The notes beneath the pieces are model-generated. The model was not told where the DNA came from. It did not search any database and was given only the letters and a program-made list of their open reading frames with translations. The position numbers and the translations under genes were made by a program. A stretch of DNA of 64,000 bases from Methylovulum miyakonense HT12 (GTDB lineage Bacteria; Pseudomonadota; Gammaproteobacteria; Methylococcales; Methylomonadaceae): the NCBI RefSeq assembly GCF_000384075.1, contig NZ_KB913025.1:579448-643447 (forward strand), in the 5' to 3' direction. Every line of letters begins with the position of its first letter. Position 1 is the first letter of the stretch. Shown one piece after another: positions 27,397 through 39,420 of the stretch.

Positions 27397-27891
27397 TTAA
27401 ACTCCAAGTTGGGTGGTGGGTTCCAGCTCGTCAGCAAGCAGGTTTTTGATATTTTCGACAGTATTCTCGGCACCCTCTTCAATCGCGGTGCGGATGAGTT
27501 TTTCAAAAGGCCGCATGAACAATTCCAATTCCAATAACGTAAAGCTAAAAGTCAGCAACGTTGATTGTTCAGTATCGCCCGGTTCCAGATAATAGCTGTT
27601 CATATACGGCGCAGTAAGGCCTTTGAACGTCAGTTTGATGAAAGGATGAAATTCGGTTATTTCGAAAACCGATTTGATGTCTTGACCCTGGTCGCGGCGC
27701 AGTTGCTCGGCCCTCGCGCCAACAAACATTTGCAAACCATTTAATGGCTGGAAATCAGTCACTTCTAAGGCCCATTTCGGGTAGTTCTCAAAAAAACGGT
27801 CACCAATAAAAACAAAAATATCGGTGGTAGGTTTATTAATGACCACACTGGCCTTGCCGACTACGGGTTTAGTAGCATCAAACGGGAACAT
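27397..27891 (-). CDS. SRPBCC/polyketide-cyclase-like protein, partner of LOV gene
   Basis: 164 residues with the START-like helix-grip fold pattern: KASVVINKPTTDIFVFIGDR at the N-terminus, then alternating strands, and a long C-terminal helix ending NIKNLLADELEP. Such proteins bind hydrophobic ligands. It is first in a two-gene unit with the LOV gene (gap of two bases), which suggests a light-linked role; its ligand is unknown. Confidence 0.7.
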   Translation of the reverse strand: MFPFDATKPVVGKASVVINKPTTDIFVFIGDRFFENYPKWALEVTDFQPLNGLQMFVGARAEQLRRDQGQDIKSVFEITEFHPFIKLTFKGLTAPYMNSYYLEPGDTEQSTLLTFSFTLLELELFMRPFEKLIRTAIEEGAENTVENIKNLLADELEPTTQLGV

Positions 27892-28014
27892 GGGTTTTCT
27901 CCTGGCTGAATTCCATTCATTGAGTTTTTATTTTGGTGTCACTTACTGATTCTATCCTTAAGTTTGCCAATAGCAAGTCAAGACATTTGCGCCATCAGTT
28001 TTGCGTCATTCCAC

Positions 28015-28659
28015 TTAAGCATCTTGCTTGGTTAATTGCGCATCATCGTCGGCCTTCCCAAAAAAGTATTCACAACGGATTCTGGTCAATTCATCTGTCG
28101 CCGGGGCAAAATTATCGGCGGACAAAAGATGCCGCCACGGCAGGGCGTTGGTGCGTTCTTCACAACGTTTGATATACGTATCCAGCGTGCCTATGGGTTT
28201 TGCCGGGATGCCGCCCACAATGGTGTTCGGCGGCACATCACGGGTGACGACCGAGCCCGCCGCGACAATGGCGTTAGGGCCTATCGTGACATTGGGCATG
28301 ATGATCGCCCGGTGCCCGATAAAAACATTATCGAGTATGTCTATCTTGCCGACACTGTCCAGGCACAGCCCGGTCATTTTTTTCAGCATATTGACGGATC
28401 CGTCATGCCCGAACAGCGTACACCCCGTCAGGCGCACATTGTTGCCAAGCCGGACATGTTTGGGGTCGGTGATTTCGACATTCATTTGCACGACACAATC
28501 CTCGCCCATTTGGTACAGCACATGGTGCCGTTTGAGATATTGCGCCCATTCTTGGCCGGTAGGTTGGCAAAATTTACGGTACAAACCGACAAAACGGCCG
28601 GATTGCATGGCGTTTTTAGTGAGGAAAGCGCGGATTAATTTTCGGAAGATCGCCAGCAT
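28015..28659 (-). CDS. hexapeptide-repeat acyltransferase (WcaF/colanic acid type)
   Basis: 214 residues from ATG 28659 (GGGGC upstream). The left-handed beta-helix is visible in [20 protein letters not shown], then [20 protein letters not shown] and PAKPIG. It probably O-acetylates a sugar of the exopolysaccharide. The gene is divergent from the flippase gene, sharing a promoter region of about 115 bases. Confidence 0.8.
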   Translation of the reverse strand: MLAIFRKLIRAFLTKNAMQSGRFVGLYRKFCQPTGQEWAQYLKRHHVLYQMGEDCVVQMNVEITDPKHVRLGNNVRLTGCTLFGHDGSVNMLKKMTGLCLDSVGKIDILDNVFIGHRAIIMPNVTIGPNAIVAAGSVVTRDVPPNTIVGGIPAKPIGTLDTYIKRCEERTNALPWRHLLSADNFAPATDELTRIRCEYFFGKADDDAQLTKQDA

Positions 28660-28774
28660 GGATAAAGCCCCTGTTTTTGTATTTATGTTATGAGACCTGA
28701 CAACATCCGGCCTCCGGCATATTGATAAGCAACAAACAAGGCTATACTCTACGCCAACCCCCATAGGAATCACA

Positions 28775-30337
28775 GTGACGGCCATGAAAAACAAACGCCA
28801 AGGCAACCCATTTTTCCGCAACACCGTGGCGCAGACGGCGGGACGGTTATTGTACTTGCTGACCCGTGTCGGTTTGCCGCCGTTGATATTGCATTATGTG
28901 TCGCTGGAAGAATACGGCCTCTGGGCGACGTGTTTTTTATTGATCAGCTACGTCAGCATGGGCGCGTTTGGCGTGTCCAATGTTTATATCCGCTACGTTG
29001 CCGAGTACAACGCCAAGAACCAACATGAATCCATTAGCGGCTTGGTCAGCACCGGCTTGCTGCTGACGTTTACATTCAGCCTCATCGCCTTGTCGGGTGT
29101 CTGGCTGGCTATGCCCTGGTTGTTGCAAGGCTTTAAGGTCGCCCCGCATTTGCAGCATACCGCGCAAGTCCTGATACTCGGCACCCTGGCGACGATGTTG
29201 CTGGATATGACCCTGGGCGCGTTCGCCTATATCTTGCACGGCCTGCAAAAAATCGCCCAGCAAACCCTCGTTTGGATCATCAGTTTTTTGCTGGAAACCG
29301 CGCTGATCGTCACGCTACTGCTGCTGCATTACGGTATTGAGTCCTTGTTATGGGCGTTCTTCGCCCGGTATATTTTTTCCACCTTTGTTTATATTGCCCT
29401 GTGTTACCGCGCCATCCCTGATCTGCGCATCAGCCTGCGGTTGGTGAACCGGGATTTTTTGGGCACGTTTTTAAAATACGGCGGCATCTTGCAGCTTTCC
29501 GGCTTGCTGGGTGTCGCCATGTATTCCATCGAACGGGTGTTGGCGGGTTATTTGAGCGGCTTGGCGGCGATCGCCATTTTGGATTTGGGGCAAAAATTCC
29601 CGGTCATGGCCAGCCAGGTGTTCTCGTCCATGAACGCAAGCTTCCTGCCCGCCATCACCGAAGCGCACCATCTGGGCAAACGGGAAGACATCCAAAAGCT
29701 GTACACGCAAGGCCTGCGTTACCTGAATTTGCTCAACGGTTTGGCGATGGGGTTTCTTGCCCCGTTTGCGGCTTGGCTGATTATCGCGTGGATAGGCAAA
29801 AACACGGCCATGAATTTGGCGGACACCATGAAAGTGATGGTTTGCGCCTGTGCGGGTTATCAATTGCATGTCCTGACCGGGCCTTTATCGGCGTATTATC
29901 AAGGCATCAACCAACCCGCCCGCACTTTCGGCTATATCGGCTGGCAAGTGGTGTTTGTCATCGCGGGCCTGGTCACGGTGTGGCGATATTCCACGTTTGA
30001 TATTGTCACCATCGCCTTATTGGTCATGGTGGCACGTATCCTAAGCGCGTTGGTTTACCTGCTGGTTGGCAATTACCGCCTACAACTAAAGCTATGGCGG
30101 TTTGTCCGCTCGGTGTTATTGCCGGGCATGATGCCGTACGTGTTCGGCTATGGCCTGATGGCCGCCATTGGGCCCTGGATAAGTTCGCTAGCCCCCAACC
30201 GCTGGCTGTTAATTATCATCTTGGGCATTATTGGCGTATTTTATATGCTGCTGGCAACGGGGTATTTTTATGCGTTCATGTGCGGGGAAGACGAACAAGG
30301 GCAAATCCGGCAGAAACTGAACCGCCGGAAAACCTAA
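28775..30337 (+). CDS. polysaccharide flippase (MOP superfamily, Wzx-like)
   Basis: 520-residue inner-membrane protein with 12-14 hydrophobic segments and the family start [20 protein letters not shown], then [11 protein letters not shown]. It would move lipid-linked repeat units across the membrane for export. The GTG at 28775 is preferred because AGGA lies six bases upstream; an ATG at 28784 is the alternative. It belongs with the glycosyltransferases and acetyltransferase nearby. Confidence 0.8.
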   Translation: MTAMKNKRQGNPFFRNTVAQTAGRLLYLLTRVGLPPLILHYVSLEEYGLWATCFLLISYVSMGAFGVSNVYIRYVAEYNAKNQHESISGLVSTGLLLTFTFSLIALSGVWLAMPWLLQGFKVAPHLQHTAQVLILGTLATMLLDMTLGAFAYILHGLQKIAQQTLVWIISFLLETALIVTLLLLHYGIESLLWAFFARYIFSTFVYIALCYRAIPDLRISLRLVNRDFLGTFLKYGGILQLSGLLGVAMYSIERVLAGYLSGLAAIAILDLGQKFPVMASQVFSSMNASFLPAITEAHHLGKREDIQKLYTQGLRYLNLLNGLAMGFLAPFAAWLIIAWIGKNTAMNLADTMKVMVCACAGYQLHVLTGPLSAYYQGINQPARTFGYIGWQVVFVIAGLVTVWRYSTFDIVTIALLVMVARILSALVYLLVGNYRLQLKLWRFVRSVLLPGMMPYVFGYGLMAAIGPWISSLAPNRWLLIIILGIIGVFYMLLATGYFYAFMCGEDEQGQIRQKLNRRKT

Positions 30338-30541
30338 TATTATGCCTTTGATATTGAAGATATTTTCACAAACGCCTGGCGTTCGGTAACGGGTGGAGGG
30401 CCATCGGACAACCGTCTGGAAGAAGCCAGTCATTGGCATGGATTGCCGGAATTTGGCTTACAGGCGGTAGCGGGGCAAACCGTTTTTATTCACCCCCGCC
30501 CCTATTATAAAATTTCACCCATCATGCGCTTCTTTGGGTGC
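30338..30541 (+). pseudogene. possible coding remnant after flippase
   Basis: In the same frame as the flippase, past its TAA, the sequence reads on without stops as protein-like text (FDIEDIFTNAWRSVTGGGPS and then LEEASHWHGLPEFGL). No start codon or ribosome site is seen. It could be a fragment of another gene. Family not recognised. Confidence 0.25.
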
Positions 30542-30877
30542 TCACGCATCGGCCTTAACAGCAAAACTATGCACCCAAACCAAATGGTCTTCTTCCCAGA
30601 TCATGCCAGTGTGCATTTTCAGGATAATGTCCTTATACATTGCCAAGCCAGGAAAACCTTCGGCCCGTGCATCCTCATCCGTCATATCGCCTAAACGCTG
30701 GCGGCTCAAGCCAGTGACAACAAAAGCCATCCCGTCCAACTCAAAGCTTTCCCCCACCCAGCCATATACACCGTCTCGGCGTTGCTGTGTTTTCGTACCC
30801 GCTTTGGCGGCGGCGACAAGTTTAGGCTGGGTGACCAGACGCTCGATTGAGCAGGTTTTTTCAGGTAAGTTTTCCAT
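30542..30877 (-). CDS. ASCH-like domain protein
   Basis: 111 residues from the ATG at 30877. The ASCH fold is suggested by KTQQRRDGVYGWVGESFELD near the N-terminus and the strand pattern MAFVVTGLSRQRLGDMTDEDARAEGF that follows. ASCH proteins bind RNA or act on modified nucleosides (for example N4-acetylcytidine). No operon partner is visible. Confidence 0.6.
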   Translation of the reverse strand: MENLPEKTCSIERLVTQPKLVAAAKAGTKTQQRRDGVYGWVGESFELDGMAFVVTGLSRQRLGDMTDEDARAEGFPGLAMYKDIILKMHTGMIWEEDHLVWVHSFAVKADA

Positions 30878-31010
30878 AGCGGGTTCCATGTGGATAAAAA
30901 GTTGGCATTATAGCCGTTTTACGTTTCGGGACCTTGCCCATAAAACTGGGCGGGCCAGGCATATTGGATTGAGCCAGCCTATGTTTGCACAAGCCCGTTA
31001 AATTTGCCTA

Positions 31011-33032
<2,022 letters not shown>

Positions 33033-33075
33033 CTATAAAACGGCCATAGGCGGTGGTGGGTTTGGGGCGGCGGTT

Positions 33076-33104
33076 GTAGGGACGTTGCCTTGCAACATCC
33101 CTAC
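33076..33104. repeat. hairpin between zipA and ligA
   Basis: GTAGGGACGTTGC and GCAACATCCCTAC form a near-perfect inverted repeat without a T tract, of the dispersed-repeat kind. Confidence 0.5.
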
Positions 33105-33114
33105 CGGGGATGGT

Positions 33115-33936
33115 TTACAAACTTTGCCGGATCATTTTGATCGTGGCATTGGTCAGCGGATTTTTCTCATGGTCGAGCAAACTACCATCCAATTCGACGG
33201 CGACAATATTGATCGCTTCCAGGAAATCATCAAACACCTTGACCGCATCGTCCAACAAAGCAGGCTGCATGAAGAACACCAGGCCAGGACAGTAGAATTG
33301 GTCTAAATCGTGGTCTGGAAAAGTCCCCGGATCGACCATACAAAGGACACCAAAATCAACCAGATGGTTGGCATCGAAGCGTTCAAATATTTTCAGGTTG
33401 CCGTACTCCAGTTGGGCGATGCGGAAAGCCTTAAGCATGTCCAAACCATTAAAGCCTTCCGGGGATTTGGCAAGAACCCGGAATTGGATAATGTCCGGCG
33501 CGATAAACCGTGGGGCAATGCTTTCTTCAGGAAGCTCTTCTTGGGGGCTGTCTGCTGCCGGCCCGTCAGTATGCGGAAACCCTTCATCGGCATAATCTTC
33601 GTTGGCAAAATCGAAATCCCCGAACATTTGTTGGTCTTCATCCGCTTCAAATACGGGCTGTTCGGATGTAGGCCCAGGTTTCGGCTTGGCCTTGATTTTT
33701 TCCAATAACTCGACCGTATCAATAAGCTTCTTTTTGGGTTTAGGCACGACATCAAAATCATCGTTTCCAGTATTCACGACAATGGCCGGGTCGATTTTGC
33801 CTTTGATTTCCTGGTTGCCAAAAAACATCATGTCCTGGAATGACTTTTTATTTTTAAAAAAATGCCAAGCCAACATACCCACAATGATAATCAGGCCGCT
33901 TGCAATAATGACTACTCTTAATAATTCTTTATCCAT
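33115..33936 (-). CDS. zipA: cell division protein ZipA
   Basis: 273 residues. An N-terminal membrane anchor (VVIIASGLIIIVGMLAWHFF) is followed by an acidic, Pro-rich linker and a C-terminal FtsZ-binding domain from about 140 (FRVLAKSPEGFNGLDMLKAF, later NLKIFERFD). It tethers FtsZ to the membrane in gammaproteobacteria. The start overlaps the smc stop by one base (TAATG). Confidence 0.88.
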   Translation of the reverse strand: MDKELLRVVIIASGLIIIVGMLAWHFFKNKKSFQDMMFFGNQEIKGKIDPAIVVNTGNDDFDVVPKPKKKLIDTVELLEKIKAKPKPGPTSEQPVFEADEDQQMFGDFDFANEDYADEGFPHTDGPAADSPQEELPEESIAPRFIAPDIIQFRVLAKSPEGFNGLDMLKAFRIAQLEYGNLKIFERFDANHLVDFGVLCMVDPGTFPDHDLDQFYCPGLVFFMQPALLDDAVKVFDDFLEAINIVAVELDGSLLDHEKNPLTNATIKMIRQSL

Positions 33937-36900
33937 TAGATTTCCGCCAGACTGACTGCTTCTTCAATATCAACTGCAACCATCCGGGACACGCCCGGCT
34001 CTTTCATCGTCACACCTGCCAACTGTTTTGCGATTTCCATTGTAACCTTATTATGTGAAATATATAAAAATTGCACTGTCTCGGACATTGCCTCGACCAT
34101 TTGTGAGAAGCGCCCGACATTGGCATCGTCAAGCGGCGCATCGACCTCATCAAGCAAACAAAAAGGCGCGGGGTTGAGTTCAAAAATGGCAAAAACCAAG
34201 GCCACGGCCGTCAAGGCTTTTTCCCCGCCCGATAACAAATGGATGGAGCTGTTCCTTTTGCCGGGCGGCCTGGCAATGATATTGACCCCAGCTTCCAGCA
34301 AATTTTGCCCGGCCGCCGCGTGTGCCGCGCCATTTCCAGTGTCGGTCAATTCCAAATAAGCTTGTCCGCCGCCAAACAATTTCGGGAATTTTTCCTGCAA
34401 GCCACTGTTTATTTTATCGAATGTTTCCTTAAAACGTAACCGGCTTTCTTGGTCGATTTTACTGATCGCCTGGTCTAAAGTCTGTAAGGCCTCGCTCAAA
34501 TCGGCATGTTGTTCGTTGAGGAACTTCATGCGCTCCGCTTGTGCTTGGTATTCTTCAATGGCCGACAGGTTGATTGTCCCCAAACGCTCGATTTGCGCCG
34601 ACACCTCGTCAGCGGTTTTTTTCCAGCGCGCCTCATCCGCTTCCGCCGGTAAAAACGTAAGGATCTGGCTGGCGTCCGCCGCCATCTCGTCCAGTTGTTC
34701 GTTGATGGTTTGTTGCCGGACTTGGCTTTCTTGCAATTCAAAACGCAGTTTGTCCAGGCGTTCTTTTTGCCCTTCCAGCGCCCGCTGTACACGGGTGTGT
34801 TGTTCGGATAACTTGACGGTCTCGGCTTCCATCTCGTCTTGCAGCTGGCGTTGCTGTTTTAATTGTGTTTCAAGCCGCTGTTTATTGGCGGTTTGTTGTT
34901 CCAGCAAGTGTTTCTCGGCATCCAAGGGCAACAGGGTTTGCAGGGATTTTTGCTCCAACTCCGCCAGATAGTCTTGCGCTTGCTGGCGTTGGTCTTGCAA
35001 ACGGGTGCGTTGCTTATGGGTGGACACTTCCAATGCCCGCAAACCCTCCAGTTTGGCTTTGCTGTCATAGACTTGCTGCCGCGCCTCGTTGACAGCTTTA
35101 TCAAGCTGCAACTGTTGCTGTTGCAATTGTTGGTTTAAGGTTTCCAACTGCCCGCGCTGGTCGTCCTGGTCAAACAACACCTGCCCGGCTTCCTCCTGCA
35201 ATAACGTCGCTTCAGCAATGGTCTCCGCATTCTCGGACAATTCCCCGTTGATGCTATCCAGGTCGTGCTGGATTTGTTGCAACCGCCGTTGTTGTTGCTC
35301 AAACCGTGCCGATTGCGCACTGAATTGGGCGTTTTTTTGCGACCACTCGGCATTCAGCCGGTCCAGTTGTTGTTGCAGCAATTCGCGTTGCTGTTCGGCG
35401 GTTTTTAACGCGGTTTCGCTAAGCTCCTGCTGTCCCGTTAATTGGCCAATGTCTTCATGGACGATGTCCTGGCGCTGTTTCAGGGTACGCAAGGCCTTTT
35501 CCCGCTGTAACACGCCCGTCTTGCTGTCTTGGGTACGGCTAATTTTCAGCCAATCCGGGCCTAACCAAATGCCATCAGGGGTCACAACCGACTCATGGGC
35601 TTGCAAATCCCTTGACAAATCCAGGGCTTCCGCCAAATCGCAAGCACAATATACGCCAGCCAACAATCCATCCAATGCCGAAGGGGCGCTGATTTTATCC
35701 TGTAAGCGTTGCGCGCCAACGGGGTGGCTACGGCCTGCCGCCGCCTCCCCTTTGGAAGCCAATGCGAACAGGGTCAGGGAATCGCCGGTAAGCCCGGCCA
35801 AGTCCCCTGCCAATGGGGCAATATCGCCCACACACACTGCCTCCAGGGTATTGCCCAAAACAGTTTCCACAGCATTTTCCCAGCCTGTTTGCACCTCCAG
35901 AAATTCGGCCAAGCGTTGGTTGTTGTGCAAGCCCAGGGCATGCAGCCAACCTTGCAAATTCTCATTGGCCTTGCCCATGGCATGCTGCTGCAACAATTCC
36001 AGCGACGTGATTTGCCCGGTGATGCCGTGCAGTTCGGAGCGGCTTGCGTGCAGCTCTTCTTGGGCGGTTTTGGCCTGCTGCCGCTGTTCGCGGATAATGT
36101 GCTGCTGCTGTTCCAACTGATGCTGCAAAGTTTCCCGCTCAAAGGCAATGGCCTGGATGCTTTCATCCAATTCGGCGATGTCTTCCGCCAAGTTGCTGGC
36201 GGTCAAATCTTCACGCTCATGCAGCATTTTTTCCAAACGAGCCTGCAATTGGCGGTTCTGGTTGCCCAATTGCTCGGACTTGACGCGCTGGACTTCGGCC
36301 TGCTCGCGGTATTTGGCGCTTTCGGTGCGGTAACGGTCCCATTGCTGCTGCCACAACAGACGCTGCTGTTGCATGTCCTGCTGCTTGTCCAAGCATTCGT
36401 CCTGGCGGTCTTGGGCAATGTCCAAGGCCTCTTCCGCCACTAATAAATCTTGTTTCAAGTTTTCTAAGGTTTGGGCATCCGCTTCGATCTCGGTTTGCAA
36501 TTGCCCCATTTGCTGGCGGGTGCGGTCGATGTCTTGCAGCGCTTGCCGATGGCTGTTTTGCTGGTGGGCGATGGTTTGCTCAAGCCGCCCGACATCGGCG
36601 GCAACGCTGTAATAATCGCCTTGGACTTGGTTGAGTTGCTGTTGCTGTTGCTTATGTCCGGCGCGTTGCGTGGCGATGGCGGTGTCCAAGTCGCGCAATT
36701 CCATGAACAACCGGTTATGTTCGGCGGCGACTTCATGCAGCGTGGTTTCCAGCGTTTCGGCGGCTTGCTGGTAAGCGCTCCAGCGCAGGGCCAGCAATTC
36801 CAGTTTGAACTGGCGCTCCTGTTTTTTCAGCGCGGTGTATTTTTCAGCTTTTTCGGCTTGCTTTTGCAGGTGCTTGAGTTGCTTGTCAACTTCCTCGCGC

Positions 36901-37490
36901 AAGTCATTGAGCCGCTCCAGGTTTTCCCGCGTGTGCTTCATGCGGGTTTCGGTCTCGCTACGGCGTTCCTTGTATTTGGAAATCCCCGCCGCTTCTTCGA
37001 TATGCAAACGCAAATCTTCCGGTTTGGCTTCGACCATGCGCGAAATCGTGCCTTGTTCGATGATCGCATAACTGCGCGAACCCAAGCCTGTCCCTAAAAA
37101 CAAATCGGTGATGTCTTTGCGGCGGCATTTCGCGCCGTTGAGCATGAACAGCGATTGCCCGTCACGGCTGACTTGGCGTTTGATGGCGATGGCGTCATAT
37201 TGCGCGTATTCGCCACCCAATTTGCCTTCGCTGTTGTTGAACACCAATTCCACGGATGCGGTGCTGACGGGTTTCCGGCCTGAGGAACCGTTAAAAATCA
37301 CATCCGCCATATTGCCGCCACGCAAATGCTTGGCGGAGCTTTCGCCCATGACCCAGCGCACCGCGTCAATGATATTGGACTTGCCACAACCGTTAGGGCC
37401 GACAATCGCCGTCAGATTGCCGTGGATAGGGATGGTCGTTGGATCAACAAAAGACTTAAACCCAGAGAGCTTGATTTTTTCCAACTTCAT
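33936..37490 (-). CDS. smc: chromosome segregation protein SMC
   Basis: 1184-residue condensin ATPase. N-terminal Walker A is AIVGPNGCGKSNIIDAVRWV; long coiled coils flank a hinge at about 510-650; the C-terminal head has the signature LLSGGEKALTAVALV and Walker B PFCLLDEVDAPLDDANV. It compacts and segregates the chromosome. Length and layout are normal. Confidence 0.95.
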   Translation of the reverse strand: MKLEKIKLSGFKSFVDPTTIPIHGNLTAIVGPNGCGKSNIIDAVRWVMGESSAKHLRGGNMADVIFNGSSGRKPVSTASVELVFNNSEGKLGGEYAQYDAIAIKRQVSRDGQSLFMLNGAKCRRKDITDLFLGTGLGSRSYAIIEQGTISRMVEAKPEDLRLHIEEAAGISKYKERRSETETRMKHTRENLERLNDLREEVDKQLKHLQKQAEKAEKYTALKKQERQFKLELLALRWSAYQQAAETLETTLHEVAAEHNRLFMELRDLDTAIATQRAGHKQQQQQLNQVQGDYYSVAADVGRLEQTIAHQQNSHRQALQDIDRTRQQMGQLQTEIEADAQTLENLKQDLLVAEEALDIAQDRQDECLDKQQDMQQQRLLWQQQWDRYRTESAKYREQAEVQRVKSEQLGNQNRQLQARLEKMLHEREDLTASNLAEDIAELDESIQAIAFERETLQHQLEQQQHIIREQRQQAKTAQEELHASRSELHGITGQITSLELLQQHAMGKANENLQGWLHALGLHNNQRLAEFLEVQTGWENAVETVLGNTLEAVCVGDIAPLAGDLAGLTGDSLTLFALASKGEAAAGRSHPVGAQRLQDKISAPSALDGLLAGVYCACDLAEALDLSRDLQAHESVVTPDGIWLGPDWLKISRTQDSKTGVLQREKALRTLKQRQDIVHEDIGQLTGQQELSETALKTAEQQRELLQQQLDRLNAEWSQKNAQFSAQSARFEQQQRRLQQIQHDLDSINGELSENAETIAEATLLQEEAGQVLFDQDDQRGQLETLNQQLQQQQLQLDKAVNEARQQVYDSKAKLEGLRALEVSTHKQRTRLQDQRQQAQDYLAELEQKSLQTLLPLDAEKHLLEQQTANKQRLETQLKQQRQLQDEMEAETVKLSEQHTRVQRALEGQKERLDKLRFELQESQVRQQTINEQLDEMAADASQILTFLPAEADEARWKKTADEVSAQIERLGTINLSAIEEYQAQAERMKFLNEQHADLSEALQTLDQAISKIDQESRLRFKETFDKINSGLQEKFPKLFGGGQAYLELTDTGNGAAHAAAGQNLLEAGVNIIARPPGKRNSSIHLLSGGEKALTAVALVFAIFELNPAPFCLLDEVDAPLDDANVGRFSQMVEAMSETVQFLYISHNKVTMEIAKQLAGVTMKEPGVSRMVAVDIEEAVSLAEI

Positions 37491-37948
37491 AAACAGGCAA
37501 ACAGTTCCGGCACTTCATGCAAAAGCCATCATTATCGACGATATGACAGGTAATTTCGACCTTTTAATATCTGTTTTTCACGCAACACTTGAATGCAAGT
37601 GCTTAATAGGTTTAACTTATGCCCGCAGAAAACCCGCTTTTCGCCTGGACATCGCACACCCGATGCTGATGATCGGGGCCTGCTTTAAAGAACTACGGGT
37701 TTACGCACCATGCCGTCATGCCGCTGTCATTAAATTAAAGGAACATCCCCACTCCAGCTTTACTACAAGGCGGCGGCAAGAAACATGGTAACTGGAAAAC
37801 GTATCCATAAGCATCAACTTAAGTATAAATATGCCAAGAAAGCGGGCCACGACGAAGAAAAAACAAAAAATATCGTGGCGGTCGTAATGGCATGGATAAA
37901 GATGTTTATGGCAAGTTAAAAACCTCACTGCCCTAAAAAGGTAATCCC
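37491..37948. other. intergenic region without recognised gene
   Basis: 458 bases between divergent genes. A pair CCACGA/TCGTGG near 37837-37869 frames an A-rich stretch; otherwise nothing supported. Confidence 0.35.
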
Positions 37949-38995
37949 ATGTCCGCACATACCGCTTCTATTCAAGACCTGACACGCGCCGGCAAACTCA
38001 CCGTGTCATTTCGGTTGTTATTGAGTTTGTATCTGATGATTCCCTTATGCCTAATATTGCAACTGCTGGACGCCGGGATTTGGCAAGGCGCCCTAAAAGC
38101 CCAGCTGCCCAGTAGCCCCTCGCATTTTTTGCTGTTCCAAATCCTTTTTGGTACGCCGCACATCATCGCCAGTGCGGTGGTGTTGGCCAGTAACGGCGAT
38201 TATTGGCAGTGTTACCAACGTAAAATTTTGTTGATGACGGTCGCTTTGGCGGCCTTTTTTGGTATCGGCAGTTTGTTTATCCCTTACAAGGCCTTGTATG
38301 TCTTAGTTGCGGCCTGGACGGTGCTGCATGTATTGAAACAACAACACGGCGTTGCGCGGGGCATTTGCCGTTTGCCCGCTTGGGCTTACCAGTTGCTATT
38401 GTGGCTGAGCGTGGTGGCCGGTATCTTCATCTACATTGGCATTTTTTTGAAAAACAGCTTGGATATGCAACAAGCCGAATGGCTGAAGCATATCATCGGG
38501 GGTTTATGTATCGGTTTGGCGGGGAGCGCGGTGTTATGCCAACGCTATGTCAAAACGGCATTGGGCAAATGCTTCCTATGGGCTAACGTCTTGCTGATCT
38601 TGGGCAGCTTTTATCTGTATGCACAACAGTATTATTTTTTGTCCATACTCGCGCCGAGGGTGGTGCATGACGCCACCGCGTATATTTTTTACGTCACCCA
38701 CGATTACAACAAACATCGCCCTGAGCCCAAAAACCGCATTTACCGCTTCAGTGCCGCCTGCCAATTGCCTATTTTCATCGTGTTGCCTACCTTGTCTTTC
38801 GCCTTGGCATTTGTGCTACAGGCCTATGGGGACGGGCTGGTCAACCAACTGGCACAATTTTTCTTTGGTGTGGAAGTCCGCAAAGCGGTTACCTTAGGAT
38901 TGCTCGGCTATTTGGCATTGATGCACTATTACACGGAAAGCTTCACCTGGAAACAGGATTCGCCTTACCGGAAATTTATTGGCTTTTCACAATGA
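37949..38995 (+). CDS. polytopic membrane protein with conserved histidines
   Basis: 348 residues, about nine membrane segments. I cannot assign a family. Histidines stand in membrane-edge motifs: FGTPHIIASAVVL, LKQQHGVARG, RVVHDATAYIFYVTHDYNKH and ALMHYYTESFTWK, a pattern reminiscent of membrane metal oxygenases such as Brp/Blh-type carotenoid cleavage enzymes. An AGG lies eight bases before ATG 37949. It is monocistronic. Confidence 0.6.
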   Translation: MSAHTASIQDLTRAGKLTVSFRLLLSLYLMIPLCLILQLLDAGIWQGALKAQLPSSPSHFLLFQILFGTPHIIASAVVLASNGDYWQCYQRKILLMTVALAAFFGIGSLFIPYKALYVLVAAWTVLHVLKQQHGVARGICRLPAWAYQLLLWLSVVAGIFIYIGIFLKNSLDMQQAEWLKHIIGGLCIGLAGSAVLCQRYVKTALGKCFLWANVLLILGSFYLYAQQYYFLSILAPRVVHDATAYIFYVTHDYNKHRPEPKNRIYRFSAACQLPIFIVLPTLSFALAFVLQAYGDGLVNQLAQFFFGVEVRKAVTLGLLGYLALMHYYTESFTWKQDSPYRKFIGFSQ

Positions 38996-39304
38996 GCAAG
39001 CTTTGGCCTTGGGCATCCGTTGCCCTAAGGATAGGCTTGCCAACCCGCTACCCTAACACGAGGGAGCCTTTGCGTACTGCAAGGAACGGGGCCGCAGCAA
39101 CGCGTGGCCTTGCGGCCCTCCATAACATTTTAAACCGTACAGACAGGCCTTCATGGCCCCTACACCTCCAGTCCCTTATGCTTCTTGATGCCAATGGGAT
39201 ACGGCCAGACCTGCTTGCGCCGCCTTAGACTGGCCCCCACTACCATTAAGTTAATAAATAAGTGTTAATATTCAAATTGTTGCGATTGCATCTTGTAATT
39301 CATA

Positions 39305-39384
39305 GTAGGTCGGGTTAGCGATAGCGTAACCCGACGTAACCAACACCCAAAATGTCGGGTTACGCTGATACTAACCCGACCTAC
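39305..39384. repeat. nested palindromic repeat (GTAGGTCGGGTTAG type)
   Basis: Outer arms GTAGGTCGGGTTAG and CTAACCCGACCTAC are perfect; inner arms CGTAACCCGAC and GTCGGGTTACG pair as well. This motif is common between genes in many gammaproteobacteria. Confidence 0.7.
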
Positions 39385-39420
39385 GAATTCGTAATACATT
39401 GTTTAAATTACATTAAACTC

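Noticed and set aside
33936..37490. Long plus-strand open frames opposite smc
   Set aside because: They are Cys/Ser- or Leu/Gln-rich shadows of the coiled-coil coding strand.
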